A DNA stretch of 64,000 nucleotides from Chitinophaga sp. (lineage in GTDB: Bacteria; Bacteroidota; Bacteroidia; Chitinophagales; Chitinophagaceae), in the NCBI RefSeq assembly GCF_019236475.1, contig NZ_JAFAIX010000004.1:372001-436000 (forward strand). Reading direction: 5' to 3'. This document shows, one piece after another, positions 1 to 9,754 of the stretch (the first letter of the stretch is position 1; the number at the start of each line of letters is the position of its first letter). The notes beneath the pieces were generated by a model. The model did no database searches. It was not told the DNA's origin and saw only the letters and a list, made by a program, of their open reading frames with translations. The position numbers and the translations under genes were made by a program.

Positions 1-2023
1 TTGAGGAACCATCCCGGCGGATGGAGGCACTGAACAAGTATCTTGAATCATAGGCATAGTTAACACGCCCGATCAGGGATTGCCTTTTGGTGGTATACGC
101 GCTACCATCTACTTTTTGATTGGCAGTAGCTACTGATAATACAGACAAACCAAGTGGCAGGCCAGTACCAGAGGCGGAGAAAGCGGAAGAAGAGTCCCTT
201 TGCGCAGTCATACCTGCGAGCAGGCTCAGGTCATGTTTGCCTATTTTCTTATCATAACTTAAAGTGTGTTCAATGATCCAGGAATTGAAATAGTTGAGTG
301 ATTGTCCCAGTTGTGGTTGATATACCTGCAGGTTACCATCATCTACCACATCAGTATAATTAGTGCCGGTACCCCAGGTCTGATTGTAACCTGTGTTCAG
401 CTTATATTTCAACTGGTCAAAAATGCGGAATTCCAGGAAGGCGTTGCCCACCATGGAGGAGCTATTGGTAGCATTGTTAATAGCATTGAGGTCGGCAATT
501 GGGTTGGAGAGGTTCTTCAGATAGGATGGTCTGCGTCCCCATCCGCCATAAGGATTGGCGGTATCTCTCACCGGGATGGTACGTGGTAATATCCAGGAGC
601 TGATAATTACGCTGTGTGCCTGATCCTGTCCGGCTGGGAGCGTTCTGCCCCTGCCAGTACCATAAATGAATGTTTCCCCTATCTTGATGCGGCCTTGCTC
701 AAATTGGGTTTTTACCCTGAAGTTCGCGTTATTGTTTTGTGTGTTGATGACAGTCCCTTGTTGTGCAGCATAACTGCCGGAAAGGCTATACGTAAAGTGT
801 TCCATTCCTCCAGACATTTCCATGTTCGCGCGGGTCATGGGCGCTGTGCGAAATATCTCATCCTGCCAGTTGGTATTAATACCATTATAAGCGGGTAGGG
901 TACCGCCATTGGCATTGAATACTTTGGTCCATTGATCACCGCTCAACATTTTCATCCGCTTAGGAACGGATTGTATACTATGGTTGATGTTGAGGTTAAT
1001 GGTAGGTGCAGTGTTCTTTTTGCCCCCTTTTGTAGTAACGATGATAACGCCATTTGCACCGCGAGATCCATAGATGGCAGCAGATGCGGCATCTTTCAAT
1101 ACGTTGATACTTTCAATATCATTCGGATTTACCCCATCGAGTCCGGCATAGGGAACACCGTCTACGATTACAAGAGGAGAGTTGGTACCCAGGGTGCTAG
1201 AGCCACGTATGGTCACGCTCAGTCCTGCGCCAGGTGCGCCACTATTAGATTCTATGGTTACGCCTGCCACTCGCCCTTGTAAGGCGGAAGTCACATTGGA
1301 AGATGCGTTAGCACTCAGTTCTTTCATATTCACCGTACCTACGGCGCCTGTCAGGTCGATCTTTTTTTGCCTGCCATATCCCACTACCACTACGTCTTCC
1401 ATCTTTGTTTGGGCAGGTTGTAATGTTATCTTCATGGAGCCTGTATTGGCAGCGGGCAGTTCAACAGTTTCATAGCCAATATAGGAAATGACGAGTCTAC
1501 TCGCAGTATTAGGTACCTCGATGTTAAAGTTACCATTGGCATCGGTGGCGGTACCTTTGCTGGTGCCTTTTATTTTAATAGTGGCGCCTTGCAGTGCTTT
1601 GCCATTTTCATCGGTGACAGTACCTTTTATTGGCACTTGCTGTGTTGCCTGTTCTCTTTTTGTTTCATCGGAACTAATAACAATGGAATGATCTGAAATG
1701 GTATAGTGGACTGGAAGATCACGGAGACAGATCTTCAGTACCTCTTCCAGGGGAAGGTCTTTTGCTTGAATGTTTATACGCCCAGCCTTGTCCAGGAGCT
1801 CATCTTGGAAAAGGAATTCGTAGCCCGTTTGGCGGTTGATCTCCCGGAAGATTTTCTTCAGCGGAAGGTTCTTCCCCGAAAGCGTCAGGTGCTGACTGTA
1901 TCCCGCGGCACTCACCTGTAGGCATGCCACGGTAATGATAATGGCTGATAATTTCATAGTCAGGAGCGTTTTGACAATTACCCTCCGTTTCCGACGAAGG
2001 AAGTCATGAATTTTTAAATTCAT
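1..2023 (-). CDS. SusC/RagA-family TonB-linked outer-membrane transporter, 3' end cut by window
   Basis: This gene runs off the left edge; about 674 codons are present. Translating the reverse strand gives a basic N-region and signal segment, then an STN secretin/TonB short N-terminal domain (about residues 35-105), a carboxypeptidase-regulatory-like beta-sandwich (about 120-195, ending in SYIGYE), a TonB-box-like stretch (EDVVVVGYG) and a plug domain with VTIRGSSTLG, LVIVDGVPY and AAIYGSRGANGVI. These are the standard landmarks of SusC proteins, which import oligosaccharides across the outer membrane with a SusD lipoprotein. The STN domain indicates a transducer that signals to a FecR anti-sigma factor, and a fecR lies just upstream on the same strand. 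The ATG at 2023 gives 22 residues before the MKLS signal core, as in the other two SusC proteins here; the ATG near 1958 is the alternative. No SusD partner is visible because the downstream side is outside the window. Confidence 0.93.
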   Translation of the reverse strand, partial: MNLKIHDFLRRKRRVIVKTLLTMKLSAIIITVACLQVSAAGYSQHLTLSGKNLPLKKIFREINRQTGYEFLFQDELLDKAGRINIQAKDLPLEEVLKICLRDLPVHYTISDHSIVISSDETKREQATQQVPIKGTVTDENGKALQGATIKIKGTSKGTATDANGNFNIEVPNTASRLVISYIGYETVELPAANTGSMKITLQPAQTKMEDVVVVGYGRQKKIDLTGAVGTVNMKELSANASSNVTSALQGRVAGVTIESNSGAPGAGLSVTIRGSSTLGTNSPLVIVDGVPYAGLDGVNPNDIESINVLKDAASAAIYGSRGANGVIIVTTKGGKKNTAPTINLNINHSIQSVPKRMKMLSGDQWTKVFNANGGTLPAYNGINTNWQDEIFRTAPMTRANMEMSGGMEHFTYSLSGSYAAQQGTVINTQNNNANFRVKTQFEQGRIKIGETFIYGTGRGRTLPAGQDQAHSVIISSWILPRTIPVRDTANPYGGWGRRPSYLKNLSNPIADLNAINNATNSSSMVGNAFLEFRIFDQLKYKLNTGYNQTWGTGTNYTDVVDDGNLQVYQPQLGQSLNYFNSWIIEHTLSYDKKIGKHDLSLLAGMTAQRDSSSAFSASGTGLPLGLSVLSVATANQKVDGSAYTTKRQSLIGRVNYAYDSRYLFSASIRRDGSS

Positions 2024-2143
2024 ACATTTGTGTTGTTTGGGATGAGGCAATACCTGTAATCCATGCCCCGGCCACTATGGTAGCTAGGACAAAGGAGCCT
2101 AATCATTTACAGGTGTTTGTATATAAATAGCCCAAGCTGTTTG

Positions 2144-2170
2144 ACCGCTCCGTCTTCCACACGGAGCGGT
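2144..2170. other. Perfect 10-bp hairpin between fecR and susC
   Basis: The arms ACCGCTCCGT (2144-2153) and ACGGAGCGGT (2161-2170) pair perfectly around a 7-base loop. It lies in the 176-base gap between fecR (stop at 2200) and susC (start at 2023), both on the minus strand. The T-rich run lies on the plus-strand side (TCTTTTTGG), so for the minus-strand operon it is not a classical terminator. It could instead be an RNA processing or attenuation site that sets unequal fecR and susC levels. This is inference from structure only. Confidence 0.5.
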
Positions 2171-2199
2171 TCTTTTTGGACCTTTCTTTTTTTAATGCA

Positions 2200-3381
2200 T
2201 TATTGTTCCACGACAATCGTTTTTCCTGTTATCTTAAATTGAATCCCGGCCAGTTGCATTAGCTTGCATACTTCCGATATGTCTTTGTTACGGCTTACAA
2301 TACCTGTAAAATGCCTGTTACTTTGGTTGCCTTGATATACTACTTCCACATCGTACCAGCGACTCACCTGGCGCATAACTTCCTGTAATTCCAGGCTGTT
2401 GAAATTAAACAGGCCATTCTTCCATGCCATCACTTCTTCTGTATCTGCATCTGGTTGAAGCCTAATGTCGCCATTGCTGCTCACTACGGCTTGTTGCCCT
2501 GCTGTCAGTACTTTTGAGCTGCCACTGTTCTTTACCCGTACCGCCCCTTCTAGTAAGGTTACTTTCATTTCTTTTTCATCATCAAAAGCATTTACATTGA
2601 AATGTGTTCCAAGTACTTGTATTTCGGCGCCATCGTTGGTCTTTTTTACGATGAATGGTTGTGCTGCTTTGGGGGCGATTTCAAAATATACTTCGCCGCT
2701 CATCTCCACTTTTCTTTCGTGGCCGGTAAAAGCCACGGGATAGCGTAACGAGGAGCCGGCGTTTAGCCATGCGCGTGATCCATCGGAAAGTGCTACAGTA
2801 GCCACTTTACTGCCTCTAGGATTGGTGATGGTATTGGTCCCGGAGGCCAGGTCATTGTCTCCGGGCTTAAGCTGGTAAGCGATATCGTCATGAGCGGATT
2901 TGGTAAGTTGTACATTGCCCTGAGTGGCAAATGCGCCTGTAGCAAGACTATCCAGCGAGATCTGTTGGCCATTGCTGAGTGTAACCACTGCTTTGACAGT
3001 GGCAGGTGCTTGTATAGGTTGTAGGTGGCTAACAACGTTTGCCATCGGGGATTTCTGATGTAGGGAGGATTTGAAAAAGAGATAACCTGCCCCTGCCACC
3101 GATACCAGCAATACTATTGCTGCCGCAGCGCGTCCTATCCGCAGTCGCTGCGTTAACGGTTTGACAGGCTTGGCATGTATGGCTGCCAGCATTTGTTGCG
3201 CCCGGTCGTCAGGTAGGGCGTGAGACGCGTCCTGCTGCTGCCAATGGATTTCCATCAGTTCTTCGAGTCTTGTTCCATTGGCAGGATCTGCGATCCAGGA
3301 GGCCAATACCTTTTTCTCCTCCGTGGTGATAGTTCCCCGGAACAATCGGTCCATCAACGTTTGCGCATACAGGTCATCCAT
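2200..3381 (-). CDS. FecR-family anti-sigma factor
   Basis: This 393-residue protein has the layout of Bacteroidota FecR sensors: a cytoplasmic N-terminal sigma-binding part (1-80), one transmembrane helix (about 84-103), a periplasmic FecR domain (about 187-283, with GSRAWLNAGSSLRYP and GEVYFE) and a C-terminal DUF4974 domain (about 325-393) that contacts the STN domain of the partner SusC. It would hold its sigma factor inactive until the transporter signals substrate. It is followed on the same strand by the truncated susC and is divergent from the sigma gene at 3555. That is unusual, because the other two sets in this window are codirectional sigma-fecR-susC. The two start codons are 173 bases apart, and this AT-rich gap with a long T tract near 3440-3455 presumably holds both promoters. 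Confidence 0.92.
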   Translation of the reverse strand: MDDLYAQTLMDRLFRGTITTEEKKVLASWIADPANGTRLEELMEIHWQQQDASHALPDDRAQQMLAAIHAKPVKPLTQRLRIGRAAAAIVLLVSVAGAGYLFFKSSLHQKSPMANVVSHLQPIQAPATVKAVVTLSNGQQISLDSLATGAFATQGNVQLTKSAHDDIAYQLKPGDNDLASGTNTITNPRGSKVATVALSDGSRAWLNAGSSLRYPVAFTGHERKVEMSGEVYFEIAPKAAQPFIVKKTNDGAEIQVLGTHFNVNAFDDEKEMKVTLLEGAVRVKNSGSSKVLTAGQQAVVSSNGDIRLQPDADTEEVMAWKNGLFNFNSLELQEVMRQVSRWYDVEVVYQGNQSNRHFTGIVSRNKDISEVCKLMQLAGIQFKITGKTIVVEQ

Positions 3382-3554
3382 TTATTATCCGCTTTTTGGA
3401 GGGTATGACGCATGGGAGAAAAGAAACTCCTAGTGCTATTGTGATTTTTTTTTTATGCTTTCTTATCCCATGTAGGAGAGAATTGGTTTTCATATAATTT
3501 TTACTTTACTTTACCTTGGTAACATTCCACTTAACCGCGACTGACAATTCACGT

Positions 3555-4154
3555 ATGAAAGGTGCCTACACTGGCAAGAACCTGCTGATGCAGGTGGCAG
3601 CGGGCAATGAAATAGCTTTTGCCAATCTTTTTCACGATTGGAGAAATAAACTTTACACTTATATTTTGCGTATCACCGATTCCCCGGAAACGGCGGAAGA
3701 TGTTGTACAAGAAGTTTTTTTGAAAATATGGTTAAGACGGACCGAACTGAATGAGATAGATAATTTCAGTGCCTATCTGTATAAGATGGCACACAACCAC
3801 GCCATTAGCGGTATTCGGCGGATGGCACAGGAAACATTCATTCTGGCTGAATTATACCAGGAAGCATTGCCCGGACTTCCAGCCGATGAAGCGATGTTAA
3901 AAAAGCAGATACAGGAAAAGTTGAAAATGGTGGTGAGCCGCCTCCCACTGCAACAACGCCTTGTTTATACGCTTAGTCGCGATGAAGGTATGAAACAGGA
4001 AGATATCGCGCGTCAGCTCAATATTACCATCTCCACGGTGCAAAATCATATGACACAGGCTTTGCGGAATATCCGCCGGGAGCTGACCATTTTTCTTGCT
4101 GAAACACCGGGATTGCTCATCTTCCTACTGCTAAGTGGAACAGTGTTATGCTAG
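3555..4154 (+). CDS. FecI-like ECF RNA polymerase sigma factor
   Basis: This is a sigma-70 family ECF protein of 199 residues. Region 2 spans about residues 20-90 (ETAEDVVQEVFLKIW) and region 4 about 125-175 (QQRLVYTLSRDEGMKQEDIA, then a helix-turn-helix). It directs transcription of a transporter operon after release from FecR. The frame is open back to a TTG at 3516, but the ATG at 3555 gives the same length as the two other sigma factors here, and a near-consensus -7 element (TACCTTGG, 3512-3519) overlaps the longer start, so I use 3555. The C-terminus ends in a hydrophobic stretch (LLIFLLLSG) shared in kind by all three sigma factors. The likely partner is the divergent fecR at 2200-3381. 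Confidence 0.9.
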   Translation: MKGAYTGKNLLMQVAAGNEIAFANLFHDWRNKLYTYILRITDSPETAEDVVQEVFLKIWLRRTELNEIDNFSAYLYKMAHNHAISGIRRMAQETFILAELYQEALPGLPADEAMLKKQIQEKLKMVVSRLPLQQRLVYTLSRDEGMKQEDIARQLNITISTVQNHMTQALRNIRRELTIFLAETPGLLIFLLLSGTVLC

Positions 4155-4272
4155 ATGAGGATAGATAGCCACTTTCCAGAAGGAACAACAGCAAGCAGAA
4201 ATCCGGCTAATTGTCACTAACGTTCCTGTATCTCATTATTTTACTTTATGTTTACAACTTCATTGAAAAATA

Positions 4273-4872
4273 TTGTTGGAACAGCGCGATTTGTATAATG
4301 AGTCAACATTACTGCAACAGATAGCAGCAGGAGATGAAGGCGCCTTCAGTATCCTGGTGGATCGTTATTGGACCAGAATATATGGACATGCGTTGGCTTA
4401 CGCCAAATCCCAGCAAAAGGCGGAAGAAGTCACCCAGGATGTTTTTATGGATCTGTGGCATCATCGGGAAAAACTCCTATCAATAGATCATTTCGACAAC
4501 TACCTGTTTATTGTAGCACGAAACAGAGTATTTAAAGTAATCCGTCAGAAGCTGGAGGAAACAGAAACCTTGGAAGATGTGCATGTTGCAGAAGACATCT
4601 GGCTGCCGGATCAGCAGGCTGAATTCCGGGAAGTACATACCCTGTTATTAAATGGTATTGCTGAATTACCTCCGATGCGCCGTCGGGTATTTACCATGAG
4701 TAGGATAGAAGGAAAATCCTATGATGAGATCTGTCAGGAACTGGGCATTTCCCGAAATACCGTCAAAGAACACATTGTTAAATCCCTCCATTTTCTCAGG
4801 AATTATATGGCCGCTCAGGGTCATCCCATGCTGTTAGTACTGGCGTTGATAGCCGCTACATGGGTACGTTAA
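4273..4872 (+). CDS. FecI-like ECF RNA polymerase sigma factor
   Basis: This is a second ECF sigma factor, 199 residues, with region 2 (QKAEEVTQDVFMDLWHHR) and region 4 (MRRRVFTMSRIEGKSYDEI, then NTVKEHIVKSL). Its start must be TTG: an in-frame TGA sits at 4264-4266 and no ATG occurs before region 2, leaving TTG at 4273 or 4276. It precedes fecR (4935) by 62 bases on the same strand, then susC and susD, so it is the presumed activator of that operon. The C-terminus is hydrophobic (MLLVLALIAATW). It is only 118 bases downstream of the first sigma gene, and the two are clearly paralogous, though far from identical. Confidence 0.91.
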   Translation: MLEQRDLYNESTLLQQIAAGDEGAFSILVDRYWTRIYGHALAYAKSQQKAEEVTQDVFMDLWHHREKLLSIDHFDNYLFIVARNRVFKVIRQKLEETETLEDVHVAEDIWLPDQQAEFREVHTLLLNGIAELPPMRRRVFTMSRIEGKSYDEICQELGISRNTVKEHIVKSLHFLRNYMAAQGHPMLLVLALIAATWVR

Positions 4873-4934
4873 AAAAAACTTTCCAAGTGAACCACCCTCC
4901 TTTGGAGAAAATGGGTCTTTATATATAAGCAGCT

Positions 4935-6131
4935 ATGATGACATCCGAAATATTACAACAACTATTGGACGAATATGCCATGGGCACTATTTCAGCAGCA
5001 GACAGACAACGGCTGCTGGCTGCCCTACGTGATCCGGTGTGGTCCGGCAAAGTAGCTGATTGCTTATTGGAAGATCTTCATACTGGTAGGTATGACGTGG
5101 TAGCGGAAGAATTACCGGATGTACGTGCGCGATTGCATCAGCAGCTTGCGGAGAAAATGAAGGCTGCCGAAATCACTCCTGTTGCGCCTTCCCGTAGTGT
5201 TTTCCAGTTAAGATGGACTAGGGTAGCTGCTGCATTGCTGTTGATCGGTGGTGTATCTGCGGCTATTTATTTCTCCACCCTTCGCAAACGACCATTAGAG
5301 AAAAATACGGGGGGAATGGCCGTGAATATTGCGCCAGGAGGTCACAAAGCCATGCTGACACTTGCTGATGGCAGTACCATTGCCCTGGATGATGCCGCAA
5401 AGGGCAATATTGCCCAACAAGGAAATGTTCAAATTTTGAAGCTGGGCAACGGACAACTGGCTTATCAGCAGCAACCAGGAACTAATGCCGCTACGTTATG
5501 GAATACCGTCAGTACCCCATCAGGGGGCGACTATCAGGTAATACTTCCCGATGGTACGAAAGCCTGGCTTAACGCAGCATCTGCCATCGTTTTTCCGGCG
5601 GCATTTACCGGGAAAGAGCGCCAGGTAACCGTTAGAGGAGAAGTATATTTTGAAGTGGCGCAATCGGCCAATCATCCCTTTTCCGTAATGGCAAATGGGG
5701 TGGCTATAAAAGTGCTGGGTACCAGTTTTAATATTAACGCATATAACGAGGAACGATACACGAAAATTACCCTGGTAACAGGTAGTGTAAAAGTCAGTAC
5801 CAGTAATACCGACCAACTATTGACACCTGGCCAGCAGGCCCTCGCTAACAACAAGGATGCTACACTTAGTATAAACGCTCATCCTGACCTGGAACAAGTA
5901 CTGGCATGGAAGAATGGCCTGTTCAATTTCAATGGAGCAGATATTTATACCGTAATGCGGCAACTGGAACGATGGTACAATATCCAGGTAAAATATGAAG
6001 GACCTGTACCTGATGTGATTTTTAAAGGAGAGATGTATAAAAATGTAAATTTCTCGGATGTTATGGAAATGCTGAAGGCAATGGGCGTGAAATGCCGAAT
6101 GGAAGGCAACGTATTAGTAGTTAGCAGCTAA
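4935..6131 (+). CDS. FecR-family anti-sigma factor
   Basis: This 398-residue protein has the FecR layout: N-terminal sigma-binding part, transmembrane helix (about 94-113), periplasmic FecR domain (about 192-290, with GTKAWLNAASAIVFP and GEVYFEVA) and a C-terminal DUF4974 domain (about 330-398, with FNFNGADIYTVMRQLERWYN). It lies between its codirectional sigma factor and the susC at 6410, the standard order for trans-envelope signalling. The FecR core closely resembles that of the third set (15769-16950), so recent duplication or cross-talk between the two relays is possible. Two ATG codons are adjacent at the start; the first is used. Confidence 0.93.
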   Translation: MMTSEILQQLLDEYAMGTISAADRQRLLAALRDPVWSGKVADCLLEDLHTGRYDVVAEELPDVRARLHQQLAEKMKAAEITPVAPSRSVFQLRWTRVAAALLLIGGVSAAIYFSTLRKRPLEKNTGGMAVNIAPGGHKAMLTLADGSTIALDDAAKGNIAQQGNVQILKLGNGQLAYQQQPGTNAATLWNTVSTPSGGDYQVILPDGTKAWLNAASAIVFPAAFTGKERQVTVRGEVYFEVAQSANHPFSVMANGVAIKVLGTSFNINAYNEERYTKITLVTGSVKVSTSNTDQLLTPGQQALANNKDATLSINAHPDLEQVLAWKNGLFNFNGADIYTVMRQLERWYNIQVKYEGPVPDVIFKGEMYKNVNFSDVMEMLKAMGVKCRMEGNVLVVSS

Positions 6132-6313
6132 CAAAAAGAACAATGAACATTTAATATCAACTATTACTAAATAAATAATCCGGACGGCTTAAGTAGGAGA
6201 AACTGGCGGTATTGCTGCAGCAACCCGTCAAGGGAATGCTTGTGCCTTCCATAAAACCAACAATAGCAACAACAAGACTCGTGTCTCCCGTAAAAAAATC
6301 TACCAGAAAAAAA

Positions 6314-6337
6314 CCGGAAGTGCGCTAACACTTCCGG
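6314..6337. other. 9-bp hairpin in the fecR-susC gap
   Basis: CCGGAAGTG (6314-6322) pairs perfectly with CACTTCCGG (6329-6337) around a 6-base loop. It lies in the 278-base gap between fecR (stop 6131) and susC (start 6410). No T tract follows on the plus strand, so it is not a clear terminator. The gap is long enough to hold a separate sigma-dependent promoter for susC. I saw no other recognisable element in it. Confidence 0.4.
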
Positions 6338-6409
6338 CTAAAGGCCTGGCTGATTAGAAATGAAGGTCCTGTAAAGACGACTTATTTATCAACCAAACAA
6401 CTCGAAATT

Positions 6410-9400
6410 ATGCAAAATTCTGCGAATTGCACGCGGAGGGCCAGGTGGCGCCCTGACATTGCCAAAATCTTGATCACGATGAAATTAACTATGGTGCTAT
6501 TGACCACCGGATTGCTACATGTTTATGCAAACGGAGTCTCTCAGAACATCAGTTTCTCAGGAAAAAATGTACCCCTGGAAACAGTGTTTGCCGCTGTTAA
6601 ACAACAAACAGGATACGTTTTCATGTATACTGAGGCGCTACTGCGGGAATCTCATCCCGTCACCGCGAATGAAAAAGAAGTGTCACTGGAAAAATTCTTG
6701 GCCGACATCTTCCAACCACAACCGCTCCAATATAGCATAAAAGGGAAAAGCATTTTCGTATATGCCAAACCGTTAGATGTGCTGACAGCGGTCATCAATA
6801 ACGTAACACAACCCATCACTGGCCATATCACAGGGACTGATGGACAACCGCTCCCCGGCGCTTCTGTGACTGTAAAGGGCGGAAAGCAGGCCGGCGTTAC
6901 CAATGCAGACGGCGCTTTTACAATTGCTGTAAACGCCGGAGACGTACTGGTAATCAGTTTCATCGGGTATGAAAAGAAAGAATATACGGTGACCGCGGCC
7001 ATGATTAAAAGCGGTAATCTGGTGATTCCACTATCCCGCGCTACCAGCGTACTGGATGATATTCAGATCATCGCCTACGGTGCTACCACAAAACGTTTGA
7101 CCACTGGGAGTATTGCCAAATTAAAAGGGGAAGATATTCGTAAACAACCAGTGGAAAGCCCGCTACTGGCACTTAGTGGCCGACTACCAGGCGTTCAGAT
7201 ATCACAAACCAGCGGTTTGGCGGGAGCCCCAGTAAGCGTGACTATCCGTGGCAAAAATACATTAGGGGCCGGATCAGATCCACTTTATGTCATTGATGGC
7301 GTGCCTTTCGCACACTCGCTTGGTAGCGTCACCTTTGCCAGCGGCATCTCTGCTCAAACCATGGGGGGCCTTATGGGCGCCAGTGCTGGTGTTAGCCCAT
7401 TTGTTACTATTAATCCAGCAGACATAGAAAGTATAGAAGTATTGAAAGACGCGGATGCTACTGCCATCTACGGCTCTCGTGGCGCAAATGGTGTGGTGCT
7501 TATCACTACCCGTAAAGCCAAAGCCGGTAAGACTTCCGTAGATGCTAGCTATTATACTGGATGGGCCAGGCCTACACGTATCGCCAAAATGCTAAATACA
7601 CAACAATATGTGGCCATGCGTAAAGAAGCCTTCAATAATGATGGCATCATTCCTACCACGTCGAATGCAACGGACCTGATGGTTTGGGATACTACCCGTT
7701 ATACCGATTGGGGAAAATTGTTGTTGGGCAAACAAGCTCGCAGCAATGATGCGCAAGTACGGGTATCTGGCGGTAGCCAACAAACCCAGGTATCATTGGC
7801 TGCAGGCTTCCATCGGGAAACGCCTATTTATTACGGCAATATGCCCGATAATAGAGCGAATGTACATGCTAACATGTCACACCGATCTTCCGATAATAAG
7901 TTTTCCATCTCGTTCAGCGGTGGCTTCAGCTCCGATAAAAACAATATCACTACCACAGACCTGATGCAGTTTCTCACAGTAATACCCAATGCCCCTTATC
8001 CATTGGACTCAAGCGGTAACCTGGTATGGCGCGATAAGGGTATCAACTTCTCCAATCCACTGGCCTATACTTTTAAAAAGTTCATCGCCAATACAGAGAA
8101 TATGCTCAGTAGCATGAATCTGCGTTATGAGGTAATCAAAGGACTCCAACTAAAACTGGATGCCGGATACAATTCCCTCAGACTGGATGAAACAACCACC
8201 AATCCTATCAAATCTCAGAGCCCTTATAGCGCCACGCTCAATAGTACGGCCGACTTTTTCACCAAGAATGCCCGCAACTGGATAATAGAGCCACAGGCTG
8301 AATATTCCCAACACCTGGGAAAAGCTGGGATACAAGTATTGGTGGGCGGTAGCTTCCAGGAACAACTGAACCAGGAAACGAAAATCAGTGCCAGCGGATA
8401 TGCCAATGATGATCTGTTACTAACGCCTGGTCCTGCCTCCGTTAAAAGCGTGACCAGTGCCTATAGTAAATATCACTATGCTGCAATGTTCGGAAGAGTG
8501 AGTTTAAACTGGGACGGTAAATACCTGTTGAATATCTCGGCCCGCCACGACGGTTCCAGCAGATTTGGTCCGGGCAAACAATTTGGAACCTTCGGCGCGG
8601 TAGGTGCTGGCTGGATATTCTCTGAAGAAAACTTCATGAAAAATTTTTCCTTCATCAGCTTCGCCAAACTCAGAGCGAGTATGGGTGTTACCGGCAACGA
8701 CCGCATCGGGGATTACCAATACCTTTCCCGCTGGGCATCTACCACTTCGGCATTACCATATCAGGGCGCGAGCGGCCTTTATCCAGCGAATCTTGATAAC
8801 CCCAATTATGCCTGGGAACGTAACAAAAAATGGGAGGCCGCTTTGGAACTCTCTTTCCTGAAAGAGCGCATCTATTTTAGTGCCGATTACTATCTCAACA
8901 GAACAGATAACCAGTTAACAGGGCTCACCCTCCCTTCACAGGTAGGTTTCGATTATGTGAATGCCAATCGCGATGCCATCCTCCAGAACTCAGGATGGGA
9001 GCTGATGTTGAGCACTACCAACATAGCGCAAAAAAATTTTAACTGGAAAACATCTTTTAACATCACTATCCCTCGTAATAAACTGATCGCTTATCCTGGC
9101 CTGGAGGATACCTATTATGCCAGTGTATGGACAATCGGACAACCAGTTACTATTTCCAAATGGATCAGATTTGATGGCGTAGACCCGCAAACAGGTGTAT
9201 ATAAACTAGGTGGTATGTCTATTCCCAAAGACCAGACTGCCGTATATGATCTTGCACAACGGCAATACGGTGGCCTGCAGAATACCCTTACGTATAAAAA
9301 CTGGACCCTGGATTTCTTTTTTCACTTCGTAAAACAAAAAGGTAAATCAAGTATCCAGTTCCAGGCTCCTGGTGCCAGAACCAATCAACCGGTGTTTGTA

Positions 9401-9730
9401 CTTGACCGCTGGCAACATCCTGGCGATATCACCGATGTGCAGCGCTTTACTACAACCGGTACAGCAGTAACCACCTACAGCTATTACGCTAACTATTCAG
9501 AAGCTCGCATCACCGATGCCTCTTTCGTGCGCTTGAAAAATGTGTCGTTGTCTTATCAATTCGATAAAGGTATCATCAAACGCATAAAAGCAGATAATCT
9601 CCGACTGTATTTACAGGCACAAAACCTACTCACCTTCACCCATTATAAAACTGGCGATCCAGAAACCATGACATTCAATTCCATGCCACCTATGAGAATG
9701 TTGACAGTGGGGGCACAGGTAGCGTTTTAA
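6410..9730 (+). CDS. SusC/RagA-family TonB-linked outer-membrane transporter
   Basis: This 1106-residue SusC protein has a signal segment (about 24-42, MKLTMVLLTTG to YANG), an STN domain (about 47-118), a carboxypeptidase-regulatory-like domain (about 136-210), a TonB-box-like region (about 216-226, DDIQIIAYGA) and a plug with VSVTIRGKNTLGAG, PLYVIDGVPF and ATAIYGSRGANGVV. The rest is a TonB-dependent beta-barrel ending in an aromatic-rich strand (LTVGAQVAF). It imports glycan fragments with the SusD protein encoded 24 bases downstream. The STN domain indicates that it also signals to the FecR encoded just upstream. The substrate cannot be read from the sequence. Confidence 0.95.
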   Translation: MQNSANCTRRARWRPDIAKILITMKLTMVLLTTGLLHVYANGVSQNISFSGKNVPLETVFAAVKQQTGYVFMYTEALLRESHPVTANEKEVSLEKFLADIFQPQPLQYSIKGKSIFVYAKPLDVLTAVINNVTQPITGHITGTDGQPLPGASVTVKGGKQAGVTNADGAFTIAVNAGDVLVISFIGYEKKEYTVTAAMIKSGNLVIPLSRATSVLDDIQIIAYGATTKRLTTGSIAKLKGEDIRKQPVESPLLALSGRLPGVQISQTSGLAGAPVSVTIRGKNTLGAGSDPLYVIDGVPFAHSLGSVTFASGISAQTMGGLMGASAGVSPFVTINPADIESIEVLKDADATAIYGSRGANGVVLITTRKAKAGKTSVDASYYTGWARPTRIAKMLNTQQYVAMRKEAFNNDGIIPTTSNATDLMVWDTTRYTDWGKLLLGKQARSNDAQVRVSGGSQQTQVSLAAGFHRETPIYYGNMPDNRANVHANMSHRSSDNKFSISFSGGFSSDKNNITTTDLMQFLTVIPNAPYPLDSSGNLVWRDKGINFSNPLAYTFKKFIANTENMLSSMNLRYEVIKGLQLKLDAGYNSLRLDETTTNPIKSQSPYSATLNSTADFFTKNARNWIIEPQAEYSQHLGKAGIQVLVGGSFQEQLNQETKISASGYANDDLLLTPGPASVKSVTSAYSKYHYAAMFGRVSLNWDGKYLLNISARHDGSSRFGPGKQFGTFGAVGAGWIFSEENFMKNFSFISFAKLRASMGVTGNDRIGDYQYLSRWASTTSALPYQGASGLYPANLDNPNYAWERNKKWEAALELSFLKERIYFSADYYLNRTDNQLTGLTLPSQVGFDYVNANRDAILQNSGWELMLSTTNIAQKNFNWKTSFNITIPRNKLIAYPGLEDTYYASVWTIGQPVTISKWIRFDGVDPQTGVYKLGGMSIPKDQTAVYDLAQRQYGGLQNTLTYKNWTLDFFFHFVKQKGKSSIQFQAPGARTNQPVFVLDRWQHPGDITDVQRFTTTGTAVTTYSYYANYSEARITDASFVRLKNVSLSYQFDKGIIKRIKADNLRLYLQAQNLLTFTHYKTGDPETMTFNSMPPMRMLTVGAQVAF

Positions 9731-9754
9731 TTGTTTCATTAAAAAGTAATAATC

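Noticed and set aside
302..1921. Several plus-strand frames of 67-116 codons
   Set aside because: All lie opposite the truncated susC, whose reverse-strand translation has clear STN, plug and TonB-box features.
3516..3554. TTG start giving a 212-residue sigma factor
   Set aside because: It overlaps a promoter-like -7 element, and the ATG at 3555 gives the length seen in the two paralogues.
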